A model generated the notes under the pieces. The model made no database searches. It was not told the DNA's origin and worked only from the letters and a program-made list of their open reading frames with translations. Positions 1 through 7,191 of a DNA stretch of 10,021 nt are shown in pieces. This DNA comes from an uncultured Collinsella sp. Its GTDB lineage: Bacteria > Actinomycetota > Coriobacteriia > Coriobacteriales > Coriobacteriaceae. How positions within the stretch are numbered: the first letter of the stretch is position 1; every line of letters begins with the position of its first letter. Where the stretch lies: positions 1 through 10,021 of the forward strand of contig CAAFMM010000198.1 in the NCBI GenBank assembly GCA_900764025.1. The letters run 5' to 3'. The translations under genes and the position numbers were made by a program.

Positions 1-3000
1 ACAAACCGTGATTTGACGCTCTCCTTGAGAGCGGCGATTTGCTGTCTTTTGCTATTGATTTCATCTGTTAAGCGATTGAAACCGTCGATGAGGGCTCTCT
101 GCTCGGAGAGCGTCGGGACTGGGATGGGGTATTTGAGCAGCTCATTCTTGTCTCCGCGAGGCCTGCCGGTTCCCGTGAAGGTGGACATATCGTAGTCGAA
201 GAAGTCCTTCTGCCACAGGAGCAGATGGAGGAACTCGGGCAATAGGCTGTCGGTATTTATGCTTCGGAATACCAAAACATCCTTGGAGCACGCCCCATCG
301 CGGTCTGCGAGCCAAATCTTCTGCAGATAGGGGCGAATATTGGAGACGAGCGTGTCTCCCTTCTTGTATGCGGTGCCATCACTTGCCGGAAGCTCTCCGC
401 CATAGGCGGTTATGCCGCCACGGTCCTTGACCATGTTCTCCGTTGTTACGTAAGTGTCGGTGATGATGGAACTCTGGGCCACGCTGTTGGTAATGTAGGA
501 TGTGATGTCTCCAAGCGTCTTGACTACGGTGCCCTGGGCGAACGAGCGGGGCTTGTAGAAAGAGCGGGGAATCGTAAGAGTCTCGTCGAACTTCTCGGCA
601 TCAAAGTCGATGAAATCGGCGGTCTTGACATAGTAGTAGTACTGGGCAAGGTCGCCGGGCTCAACCTGCTCGCCGGAGAACCATGCTCTGATGATGCCGC
701 TTAGCGAGTTCGTGTCGTCCGATTCGTCGTCCGAATAGAGCACACCCTCACCATCGATGGGCTGTATCCCCTCGTTGCCTTTGCGATTGCTCCATTTGTA
801 GCCAAGGAAAGAGGCGATTTCCTTGGTCGTGTTAGGTGAGTTGATGATGAGCGTCTGTTCGCCGCAGACGAGACCCCAAACGCGCAGACGTTTGCGCTCT
901 TCCTTGTGCGCATAGCGATAGAACAGCTCGTTCTCTGCTTTGAGCTGTGAGTTCTTGTCGGCCGTCTTCCAAGTCTTGCTCTTTCGAAGGGTCTTGAGTT
1001 CCTTCGATGATTCGAAAAGATGGCAATAAACGTTGAAGTGGCGAGTGTTTGCCCATTCGTTCCAGTCAGCCTCTCCTGCGAGAAAAGCCCGGTAAGTATC
1101 TCCGTCTACATTAATTGTGCCGAGATAAGCGTTGAAAGCGCTTTCGTCTTTCCAACCAGTGAGCTTCCTGCGCTCAAAAACAGCGTCAACGAAATCAAGT
1201 GCGTTCGCATTGCGGGGCGGGATCTCGTCAAAGCGACGTAGGAACATAATTGCGACGTTTGTTCCTGTGGCCGCGAATGTGCCTGATCCAAACCTGGCGA
1301 TGGAGACGATCTCGAAGGAGCTCAAAAGCACATCGCGTGCGGCCATGAAACTCGAGCTCGTGCTCTTGTCGAGGATCGAGGTGGGGAGGACGATGGCGGC
1401 GTAGCCTCCGGGCCGAACAAGCTGTGCCGCACGCTCGACAAAGAGGGTCTCGATTTCCGAGCCGCTATCGCTGATGGTTTCCAGCACTTTGAGTTCGTTG
1501 TTGTGAAGCTTGAGATGCGGTTTGAAGGCCGCGACAGAGTACGGGGGATTGGCGACAAGAATGTCGAAGCGTCCCCTGTCGGTCCGGCTGTCGATTCCCT
1601 TGTCGGGATAATTTTCAAGTCCGTCGCCGAAGACCACGTTGCCCTGCCCTGCGCCATGCATGTAGAACGAGACCTTGGAAACGCGAGCGAGTCGATAGTC
1701 CTTCTCGATGCCGACGAGATTGTCTCTGACCCAGTCGGCGTCTCCGAGGTCATCCTCTATGGTCGGATCATATTGGCATGCGGCGTCGGAGATTTCTTCG
1801 AACCCTTCTGTGAGAAAGTGCCCTGCGCCACAGGCGTAATCAATAACGCGTGGATAGTGCACGGCACCAGCCTCGTCCTGCACGATGCTGTCGAGTGGGA
1901 GTGACTTCCAAATAAAACGGGTGATGGGCACAGGTGTGAAGAATTGGCCCTCGTTTTGCTTAAAGCCCTGATTAAGGAGCTGTTCGAAGAGGTCGCCCAA
2001 GAATTGAATGTCTTGAGTTCCTACGATGCGATACGGCTGTAGAAGTTGCACCGTCTCTACGAGTACCTTGCCGTTCTGAAGAAAGAGCTCCTCGTTGTGG
2101 ACGTCTTTGAACGCAAAGTCATTGTTGGTATAGAACTTGAGCTTGCGCAGCGTGCCGTTCAGCTCCTCGATGAGCTGCTTGCGGTGCTGGCCCGTATAGT
2201 TGCTTATGAGGTTTGCGGCGTAGTCGTTGGGAACGTACAGGACCTCTTCCCGCATGAGCTTTCTCATGCCGTCTGAGTGGAGTCTCTGGAGCCTGTCCTG
2301 GAGCGTTTCGTAGGTGTCGCGTCCTTGGCGGTATTGGAACTCAATCTCCTGGGTTGGCATTTTCGAGAGCTCGTCTTGGAGCTTCGCGATAAAGAGCGCG
2401 ATAAGGCGATTGAAGGCGTTCTCTTTATCGGAGACGTTGTTGTGGCGGAGGATTTCCTCGAAGCGGTTGACGATGCTGTCTTCGGCCCTGAAGTCGACAA
2501 GGTCCTTCTTGAGAAGGGGAGGAACCATCGGGTGGTATGCCGTTGACCTATCGCCAAAGAGGATGTTTCCCTCGACTTGTTGGTTGTACGTTTCCGTCCA
2601 AACTTGATGGAGCTGTTCCACTGTATGGGCGTCGCGGTAGAGCGCAATGGTGTCATCGCGTTTGGCGAGCGCGATGAAGTTCTCGTCATCGCTGCAGTTA
2701 ATTGAAACCTGGTCTGGCACGATTTCGTTGTTGATGAAATCGCATGCAAAGAGCACCAACCAGCGAGTCGCGCGCTCTTGTTGCCAATAGGAGAGGAGTT
2801 GCCCTCCGTCTGACTGCATGTTCTTGAATTCGTTTTTGAACTCGGTTCCAGGGGTCTTGCATTCGACGATTGCGAGCGTGTCGCCCCTCTCGTCATTAAT
2901 GCAGATATCAGCACGGCCGCTCTTTTGTTCGTGCCCAAGGGCCCATTCGCGCTCCAGCTCGAGTGATTCGGGGCGATATCCTTTGTCGAGGAGCATGGTT

Positions 3001-3224
3001 ACGCAGGCGAGTACGACGAAGTTCTCGTTATCGGAGAAGTTACAAGTTGTGTCTTTGTTGACCTTGAACCCCAGGTCTTTCGGGTAGCCGATGCGTTTCT
3101 TGGAAAAATCGACCGTGATTTGCGCGCTGGTCTCTTCCCAGGATTTCTGATAAACGGTGCCGTCGCCCGACGGCTCGTAGCACAGAGCCCTAAGTGCGTC
3201 GCGAAGATTGTCCAGCGTAATCAT
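1..3224 (-). CDS. Single-chain restriction-modification enzyme (nuclease + N6-adenine methyltransferase + specificity domain), partial
   Basis: The frame is open for 1074 codons from an ATG at 3224 to the left edge, so the C-terminus is missing. The start is preceded directly by an in-frame TAG and by a GGAG ribosome site. Residues about 60-170 form a PD-(D/E)XK nuclease of the HsdR N-terminal type: D106 (GRADICI), E121-x-K123 (VECKTPG) and a QxxxY motif at Q142-Y146. Residues about 400-680 are an HsdM-like methyltransferase: EGQFFTP at 425-431, SAM-binding motif I DYACGAGHF from D462, and catalytic NPPY at 559-562, expected to make N6-methyladenine. From about 885 the chain resembles an HsdS target-recognition domain (RPYLQKIW, a PIPVPTLSEQ segment, then a basic helix ending KESVKSRF). 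No helicase motifs were seen, so this fits a type IIG-like R-M-S fusion rather than a type I motor enzyme. Recognition sequence unknown. GC content looks lower than in the other genes. Confidence 0.9.
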   Translation of the reverse strand, partial: MITLDNLRDALRALCYEPSGDGTVYQKSWEETSAQITVDFSKKRIGYPKDLGFKVNKDTTCNFSDNENFVVLACVTMLLDKGYRPESLELEREWALGHEQKSGRADICINDERGDTLAIVECKTPGTEFKNEFKNMQSDGGQLLSYWQQERATRWLVLFACDFINNEIVPDQVSINCSDDENFIALAKRDDTIALYRDAHTVEQLHQVWTETYNQQVEGNILFGDRSTAYHPMVPPLLKKDLVDFRAEDSIVNRFEEILRHNNVSDKENAFNRLIALFIAKLQDELSKMPTQEIEFQYRQGRDTYETLQDRLQRLHSDGMRKLMREEVLYVPNDYAANLISNYTGQHRKQLIEELNGTLRKLKFYTNNDFAFKDVHNEELFLQNGKVLVETVQLLQPYRIVGTQDIQFLGDLFEQLLNQGFKQNEGQFFTPVPITRFIWKSLPLDSIVQDEAGAVHYPRVIDYACGAGHFLTEGFEEISDAACQYDPTIEDDLGDADWVRDNLVGIEKDYRLARVSKVSFYMHGAGQGNVVFGDGLENYPDKGIDSRTDRGRFDILVANPPYSVAAFKPHLKLHNNELKVLETISDSGSEIETLFVERAAQLVRPGGYAAIVLPTSILDKSTSSSFMAARDVLLSSFEIVSIARFGSGTFAATGTNVAIMFLRRFDEIPPRNANALDFVDAVFERRKLTGWKDESAFNAYLGTINVDGDTYRAFLAGEADWNEWANTRHFNVYCHLFESSKELKTLRKSKTWKTADKNSQLKAENELFYRYAHKEERKRLRVWGLVCGEQTLIINSPNTTKEIASFLGYKWSNRKGNEGIQPIDGEGVLYSDDESDDTNSLSGIIRAWFSGEQVEPGDLAQYYYYVKTADFIDFDAEKFDETLTIPRSFYKPRSFAQGTVVKTLGDITSYITNSVAQSSIITDTYVTTENMVKDRGGITAYGGELPASDGTAYKKGDTLVSNIRPYLQKIWLADRDGACSKDVLVFRSINTDSLLPEFLHLLLWQKDFFDYDMSTFTGTGRPRGDKNELLKYPIPVPTLSEQRALIDGFNRLTDEINSKRQQIAALKESVKSRF

Positions 3225-3254
3225 CTAATGTCTCCGTAGCTACGAGGTGAAAAC

Positions 3255-3270
3255 ACAATTCGCTAATTGT
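3255..3270. promoter_or_regulatory. Inverted repeat upstream of the restriction-modification gene, possible operator
   Basis: ACAATT-CGCT-AATTGT is a perfect 6-bp inverted repeat with a 4-base centre. It lies 31 bases upstream of the ATG of the minus-strand restriction-modification gene and overlaps a weak minus-strand TACAAT that could be a -10 box. Position and symmetry suit an operator or a start-proximal hairpin. No dedicated controller gene is visible nearby, so function is inference only. Confidence 0.35.
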
Positions 3271-3613
3271 ATCGCAGAGGGCGCCGTAAGAACGCAGTGT
3301 GATTGGCGGTGCTGCTGCTTGCCAGGGCATTTGATTGGATGATGACGCGCACGGGGCGGGATTCGCCAGTCCGCTAAGCCACGCTGGCAACAGTAGCGTA
3401 CCAGGTGGTTGCTTGCAGAGATCCTCACGCGCGCCGTGCTTGAACCACTGGAGGTACGTGTTTCTCGTCGCGCGTCCATCGGTGACCGATCCGCCTTTTA
3501 CTAAACAAGTTTATCGAGCGCGCGAAGCGATTGAGCCAATGGCGAAGTTCCAACTTATTCGTCAACTCATGGGCAAGCCACCCGAGACTACTCATTTCTC
3601 CTACTAGCAATGA

Positions 3614-3708
3614 AGGTCTGCGACCTGCAGTTTTGCAAAGTGCTTGAAAGCCGCCTGCGTTGATTCGCTTCCTGTTGCAGCTGGCGGCTCACACGCGAAA
3701 AGGCACTT
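3614..3708. repeat. Cluster of inverted repeats, possible structured or dispersed element
   Basis: AGGTC-TGC-GACCT lies at 3614-3626. Next is a nested pair: AAGTGC (3638-3643) with GCACTT (3703-3708), enclosing AGCCGCC (3649-3655) with GGCGGCT (3683-3689). The nested arms would form a long irregular hairpin. It could be a dispersed intergenic repeat, a remnant or chance. It lies downstream of the dehydrogenase terminator in the minus-strand direction. Confidence 0.3.
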
Positions 3709-3761
3709 GAGTTTCAAAGCGGGCGTTTTCGTCGATATCGAGCCTCTAAACACAATCGGGC

Positions 3762-3800
3762 AAAAACTCAGAAGGCTCCTCGTGAAAAACGAGGAGCCTT
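3762..3800 (-). terminator. Rho-independent terminator of the aldo/keto reductase-alcohol dehydrogenase operon
   Basis: A perfect 12-bp stem (3772-3783 with 3789-3800, AAGGCTCCTCGT and its complement) closes a 5-base loop. On the minus strand it is followed by CTGAG and then five T residues (3762-3766). It starts 42 bases beyond the dehydrogenase stop codon, in the right place and direction to end that transcript. Confidence 0.9.
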
Positions 3801-3842
3801 CCTGTTTCCTTCGGCGCGGGCGGATCGGGACCCGCTGCCGAT

Positions 3843-5006
3843 CTAGAGGCACTCGGTCAGAATCTGGAACACCTCGCTGCGCTCCAGTTTCTTGGCGCAG
3901 CCGCCGGTGAGCACGCAGGTGTCCGCAACCTTGTGCAGCGTCTCGTCGGACGCGTCGGAGCCCATCTCGGCGAAGCTCGTGGGAAGCCCCATCTCGCCGA
4001 TGAACGTCTGCAGGCGGTCGATGCCTTCGAGCGCCACCGTAAGGTCGTCTTTGTCCTCGCCGTCGACGCCCCACACCTCGCGCGCCCAGCGGGCGAACTG
4101 CGCGGGCGCCTCGGGGGCCAGGTGGCGGTAGAGCGCAGGGTGGATGACCGCGAGGCCCATTCCGTGGTTGGTGTGGGTGTACGCGCCGTACTGGTGCTGG
4201 ATCATGTGCGCCTGGAAGTCCGTTGACTTGCCGATCTTGAGCACGCCGTTCTCGGCCATGGCGGAGTCGTATACGAGCTCGCTGAGCGCCTCGAGGTTCT
4301 GATTGTCGTCCGCGATGATCCGCATGTTGCGGATGACGTTACGCTGGATGGCGAGGTTGATGTCGTCGGTGACGTTGCGTCCGCGCGGGCTTCCGAAATA
4401 GCTCTCCATGCAGTGCGAGAGCGTGTCGAACGCGTCGCTCATGAACTGCGTGTGCGGTACGGTGAGCGTGAGCGCCGGGTCGAGCGCCGCCCACATGGGC
4501 ATCGCCCCCAGATAGGCGCCCTTCACGTGTGTCTCTTCGTTGGTGATGACGGCGCCGTTGTTCTGCTCGGCGCCCGTGCCGGAGAGCGTAACGATGCAGC
4601 CCATGGGGATGAACGAGCTCGGCGTCTTGCCGTCGGCGTGCTCGAATTTCTCGATGTCCTCGTCAAGCATCGCCTGCGCGGAGACCACCTTGCAGCAGTC
4701 GAAGACCGACCCGCCGCCGACGGCGAGAATGAAGTCGACCTGCTCCTCGCGTGCGAGCGCGGCGCCTTCCTGGCACTTCTCGTAGGTCGGGTTGGGCATG
4801 ATGCCGCCGAAGTCCACCACGCGCTTGCCCGCGCTCGTGAGCTTATCGACCACGTGGCCGTAGACGCCGGTTCGTTTGACCGAGCCTCCGCCGTAGGCGA
4901 GCATCACTGTCTTGCCCATGGCACCCATCTCGGCGTCGAGCGCCTGGTCCATGGCCCCCTCGTCGAAGTAGTTCCTGACCGGGTAGTCGTACGTGAATGA
5001 GTTCAT
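3843..5006 (-). CDS. Iron-containing alcohol dehydrogenase, YqhD/BdhA type
   Basis: Predicted cytoplasmic group III alcohol dehydrogenase of 387 residues that interconverts aldehydes and alcohols with NAD(P)H. Its length equals that of E. coli YqhD. The N-terminal cofactor domain carries YGGGSVKRTG (38-47), GIMPNP (68-73) and VGGGSVFD (96-103). The C-terminal helical domain has metal ligands D194, H198 (DTLSHCMES), H267 and H281, at the same numbers as in YqhD, so an active metal site is expected. The GGGS at 39-42 resembles the NADPH-binding segment of YqhD, so NADPH use is likely but unproven. The start at 5006 has a perfect AGGAGG seven bases upstream, and the longer in-frame reading to 5081 would overlap the gene before it. 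It is second in an operon 44 bases after AKR1 and is followed by a terminator. A likely role is reduction of toxic or fermentative aldehydes; the substrate is unknown. Confidence 0.95.
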   Translation of the reverse strand: MNSFTYDYPVRNYFDEGAMDQALDAEMGAMGKTVMLAYGGGSVKRTGVYGHVVDKLTSAGKRVVDFGGIMPNPTYEKCQEGAALAREEQVDFILAVGGGSVFDCCKVVSAQAMLDEDIEKFEHADGKTPSSFIPMGCIVTLSGTGAEQNNGAVITNEETHVKGAYLGAMPMWAALDPALTLTVPHTQFMSDAFDTLSHCMESYFGSPRGRNVTDDINLAIQRNVIRNMRIIADDNQNLEALSELVYDSAMAENGVLKIGKSTDFQAHMIQHQYGAYTHTNHGMGLAVIHPALYRHLAPEAPAQFARWAREVWGVDGEDKDDLTVALEGIDRLQTFIGEMGLPTSFAEMGSDASDETLHKVADTCVLTGGCAKKLERSEVFQILTECL

Positions 5007-5033
5007 GGCAATTCCTCCTAGTAAGTTATCAGT

Positions 5034-5046
5034 GCGGTCTGACCGC
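5034..5046. repeat. Short palindrome between AKR1 and the alcohol dehydrogenase
   Basis: GCGGTC-T-GACCGC is a perfect 6-bp inverted repeat just downstream of the AKR1 stop and about 14 bases before the AGGAGG of the dehydrogenase. It may be a small mRNA hairpin affecting stability or translation. The one-base centre is too tight for the whole stem to form, and there is no T-run, so it is not a terminator. Confidence 0.3.
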
Positions 5047-5050
5047 TCGT

Positions 5051-5902
5051 CTACACGTTGCGCACGAGCCCGGACATCCATTCGATGGTGGCGGGGTCGT
5101 GGTGGTCGAAGAACGCGCTGCGCCCGGTGTCGAGCGCGGCGATGGCGACCATCTCGTCGTCGCCCAGCGCGAAGTCGAAGACGTCGAAGTTTTGCTCCAT
5201 GCGATCGCGGTGCGTGCTCTTAGGGATACAGACCACACCGCGCTGCAGCAGCCAGCGCAACACGACCTGGGCGACCGTCTTGCCGTGCGCCTCGCCGATG
5301 CGAGCGAGGACCTCGTTGCGGAAGAGGTCGTTTCTGCCCTCCGCAAAGGGCGCCCAGCCCTCCGTGGCCACCTCCTTGCCGGCCATGTACTCCTGCGCCT
5401 CGCGCTGCTGGAAGAACACGTTGCACTCGACTTGGTTCACGGCGGGGGCGATGCGGTTGAACGAGATGAGGTTTGCGAGGTGATCGGGGTAGAAGTTAGC
5501 TGTTCCTATGGCGCGGATAACGCCCTGCTCGTAGAGCTCCTCCATGGCGCGCCACGCGCCGAAGACGTCGCCGAACGGCTGATGGATGAGGTAGAGGTCG
5601 ACGTAGTCGAGCCCCAGCCGCTTGAGCGACGCGTCGAAGCCGCGCTTGGCCCCCTCGTAGCTCACATCCGACATCCACAGCTTGGTCGTCACGAACACCT
5701 CGTCGCGCGGTAGGCCGCTCGCACGAATGGCGGCCCCGACCGCCTCTTCGTTGCCGTAGCTCGCGGCCGTGTCGAGCAGCCGGTAGCCGACCGAGAGCGC
5801 GTCCTCCACGGCGCGCTGGCATTCCGCGGCGTTTGGGATCTGATACACGCCGAAGCCGAGCTGCGGCATCCTGACGCCGTTGTTCAAGGTGATGTAGTCC
5901 AT
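5051..5902 (-). CDS. Aldo/keto reductase (AKR1), 2,5-diketogluconate reductase-like
   Basis: A complete 283-residue aldo/keto reductase, expected to be a cytoplasmic (alpha/beta)8 barrel reducing aldehydes or ketones with NAD(P)H. The catalytic tetrad is intact: D44 (LLDTAASYG), Y49, K74 (VTTKLW) and H107 (LIHQPF). The coenzyme segment [14 protein letters not shown] (225-238) keeps K228, S229 and R234, the residues that usually bind the NADPH 2'-phosphate. The start at 5902 follows AAGGAAGG. It is the first gene of a pair with the alcohol dehydrogenase and shares a terminator with it. Its upstream space holds inverted repeats (5978-6026) suited to a LysR-type regulator. It is clearly diverged from AKR2, so a recent duplication is unlikely. 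The substrate is unknown; compact AKRs of this type act on dicarbonyls, diketo sugars and methylglyoxal. Confidence 0.95.
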   Translation of the reverse strand: MDYITLNNGVRMPQLGFGVYQIPNAAECQRAVEDALSVGYRLLDTAASYGNEEAVGAAIRASGLPRDEVFVTTKLWMSDVSYEGAKRGFDASLKRLGLDYVDLYLIHQPFGDVFGAWRAMEELYEQGVIRAIGTANFYPDHLANLISFNRIAPAVNQVECNVFFQQREAQEYMAGKEVATEGWAPFAEGRNDLFRNEVLARIGEAHGKTVAQVVLRWLLQRGVVCIPKSTHRDRMEQNFDVFDFALGDDEMVAIAALDTGRSAFFDHHDPATIEWMSGLVRNV

Positions 5903-5977
5903 GGTGCCTTCCTTTCTCGCAACTTGACGTATCCACCATACGAGGGGCGCCGCGCCGGCGGAAGTTTCCGTTGGTGA

Positions 5978-6026
5978 GGGTTCTATAACGCTGGGGTGCG
6001 CACGGTGTTATAACCCGCGGGTTCTA
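5978..6026. promoter_or_regulatory. Dense palindromic region upstream of AKR1, candidate LysR-type operator
   Basis: Several symmetric elements are packed together. TATAAC (5984-5989) and GTTATA (6007-6012) form a perfect inverted repeat with a 17-base spacer. GTTATAAC (6007-6014) and AACCCGCGGGTT (6012-6023) are perfect palindromes. GGGTTCTA occurs twice in direct orientation (5978-5985 and 6019-6026), 41 bases apart, close to four helical turns. The block is about 75-125 bases upstream of the AKR1 start. A TATAACC core also occurs upstream of the lysR gene. Binding by that LysR protein is inferred. No convincing -35/-10 pair was found. Confidence 0.5.
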
Positions 6027-6199
6027 GGTGTCACCTCAAAGAGATCGGCACCGAGCTCGTCGGCGATAGCCTGAGCTACGACAGCGGTGTGGCCCTGTGC
6101 CGAGTAGTAGGCCACGAGGACGTTGCCGTCTGCAGCGGGTACTGCGGCGGGCTCGTCCTCGACAGTCGACTGGTCCTCGGCAGCTGCTTGGTTGGTCCG
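6008..6199 (-). pseudogene. Truncated flavodoxin remnant
   Basis: This 63-codon open stretch lies between two in-frame stops (TAA at 6200-6202 and at 6008-6010) and has no start codon. It begins with an Ala/Glu/Pro-rich linker and then reads NVLVAYYSAQGHTAVVAQA and further, up to a DLFEVTP. This matches the first beta strand, FMN phosphate loop (SAQGHT, compare SxTGNT) and second strand of a flavodoxin. The frame then leaves the family pattern and stops after RTRGL, so about two thirds of the domain is missing. The acidic linker resembles that of flavodoxins anchored as lipoproteins, but no signal peptide or lipobox remains. It starts 14 bases after the AKR2 stop on the same strand, so it was probably co-transcribed with AKR2 before decay. 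Confidence 0.75.
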
Positions 6200-6213
6200 T
6201 TATCGTCTGAGCG

Positions 6214-7062
6214 CTACTCCTGCGCGTCGAAATCGGGGCGTATGGCCAGGTAGCCCGCTAGTGCTTCCTCAGTGGCGGTGTAGTAGGTCATGGTCCCGTC
6301 GAGCTTGGCAATCTCGGTCATCTCGTCTTCGGCGAGGGAGAAGTCGAAGATGTTCGCGTTGTCGGCGATGTGGGCGGGGTTCTTGGAGCTGGGGATGATG
6401 GAGGTGCCCATCTGCACGTGCCAGCGCAGGATCACCTGGGCCGGGGTCTTGCCGTACTTCTCGGCGAGAGCGACGAAGATGGGCTCCTCCAGAAGACCTT
6501 TGTCGCCGTGGCCGAGCGGGTACCACGCCTCGATCACCGTGCCGTACGGCGCGAGGTAGGCTCGCAGGTCGCGCTGGGCGTGGTAGGGGTGGCACTCAAC
6601 GGTCACGAGCTGCGGCTTGATGTCGGCGACCTCGATGACCTCGGCGATCTTGTCTTGCGGGAAGTTGGAGAGGCCGAGGGCGCGCACCTTGCCTGCGCGG
6701 TACGCCTCTTCCATCGTGCGCCACGCGGCCAGGTAGTCGCCTACCGGCTGGTGCAGGATGAGCATGTCGACGTAGTCGAGCCCCAGGCGCTGGAGCGTGG
6801 CATCCACCGCCGGCATGCCCGCGTCGTAGACGCTCGGCCAAAGCTTGGTGGAGACGAAGATCTTGTCGCGCGCGATGCCGCTCTTGGCGATGGCACGGCC
6901 CACGGCGCGCTCGTTCATGTAGGCGTTGGCGGTGTCGATGTGCTCGTGGCCAGCCGCGAGCGCGGCGGTTGCGGCCGCCTCGGCCTCGGCCGGGGTCATG
7001 AGGAAGGTGCCCAAACCCTCGATGGGCATCTCTACGTCGTTGTTGAGCTTCAGATACTCCAT
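6214..7062 (-). CDS. Aldo/keto reductase (AKR2) with altered coenzyme-binding residues
   Basis: A complete 282-residue aldo/keto reductase, a predicted cytoplasmic carbonyl reductase. The tetrad is intact: D43 (HIDTANAYMN), Y48, K73 (VSTKLW) and H104 (LILHQPVGDY). The start at 7062 follows AAGGAGGAG four bases upstream. In the coenzyme segment IIPSSKNPAHIADN (222-235) the usual IPKS Lys is Ser225, and the Arg six residues on is His231. AKR1 next door keeps both. In Corynebacterium 2,5-diketogluconate reductase these positions control NADPH versus NADH preference, so AKR2 may favour NADH; this is inference. It is divergent from the LysR gene across 129 bases and is followed by the flavodoxin remnant. 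No terminator separates it from AKR1, so read-through into the downstream pair is possible. Confidence 0.95.
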   Translation of the reverse strand: MEYLKLNNDVEMPIEGLGTFLMTPAEAEAAATAALAAGHEHIDTANAYMNERAVGRAIAKSGIARDKIFVSTKLWPSVYDAGMPAVDATLQRLGLDYVDMLILHQPVGDYLAAWRTMEEAYRAGKVRALGLSNFPQDKIAEVIEVADIKPQLVTVECHPYHAQRDLRAYLAPYGTVIEAWYPLGHGDKGLLEEPIFVALAEKYGKTPAQVILRWHVQMGTSIIPSSKNPAHIADNANIFDFSLAEDEMTEIAKLDGTMTYYTATEEALAGYLAIRPDFDAQE

Positions 7063-7141
7063 GGTCTCCTCCTTAATGGTGACTTTTCGAATACAAGGCT
7101 ACGGCGTTTACTGACGTGCGAGAAGTTCACGTTGGAATGAT

Positions 7142-7164
7142 GGATATAACCATGGGGTATATAC
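7142..7164. promoter_or_regulatory. Inverted repeat in the AKR2/lysR divergent intergenic region
   Basis: GGATATAACC (7142-7151) and GGGTATATAC (7155-7164) form an inverted repeat with 8 of 10 positions matching around a 3-base centre. It sits in the 129-base space (7063-7191) that must hold the promoters of both AKR2 and the LysR gene, 28 bases before the lysR start. LysR proteins typically bind such dyads in the divergent region to autoregulate and activate the opposite gene. It shares TATAACC with the block upstream of AKR1. No clear sigma-70 boxes were assigned. Confidence 0.5.
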
Positions 7165-7191
7165 GGCACATAATGCGTGGCAGGAGGATCG

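Larger units (their letters stand above)
3225..3771. other. Intergenic stretch without a convincing gene
   Basis: About 550 bases separate the restriction-modification gene from the terminator of the dehydrogenase operon. Short open frames occur on both strands, such as 3335-3607 plus and 3425-3610 minus. None has a good ribosome site, recognisable motifs or a plausible composition, and their predicted peptides are rich in Arg, Ser and Pro, as expected of out-of-frame reading. No tRNA cloverleaf could be assembled. Inverted repeats present include ATCGGT-G-ACCGAT at 3478-3490 and the cluster at 3614-3708. The stretch may be degraded sequence at the border of an inserted restriction gene. Confidence 0.5.

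Noticed and set aside
3431..3490. Possible tRNA-like segment (GGTTCAAGC on the minus strand, ATCGGTGACCGAT palindrome)
   Set aside because: No acceptor stem, anticodon arm or D arm could be fitted around the T-loop-like sequence.
3335..3610. Short open frames of 60-90 codons on both strands in the gap after the restriction gene
   Set aside because: They have no ribosome site, no motif and mutually overlapping shadow frames; composition does not look like protein.
3604..4074. Minus-strand frame of 156 codons overlapping the dehydrogenase C-terminus
   Set aside because: Most of it is an Arg-rich shadow of the dehydrogenase. The tail (about 3604-3720) looks slightly more protein-like but lies beyond a strong terminator and has no own start.
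4413..5000. Plus-strand open frame of 195 codons opposite the alcohol dehydrogenase
   Set aside because: It is antisense to a gene with all family motifs. Its product is rich in Arg, Val, Glu and His, typical of a shadow frame in GC-rich DNA.
5007..5081. 25-codon N-terminal extension of the alcohol dehydrogenase
   Set aside because: It overlaps the end of AKR1. The ATG at 5006 has a perfect ribosome site and gives the exact length and ligand numbering of YqhD.
4997..5713. Plus-strand open frame of 238 codons opposite AKR1
   Set aside because: It is antisense to an intact aldo/keto reductase, lacks a family motif, and its low-complexity Val/Glu/His-rich composition fits a shadow.
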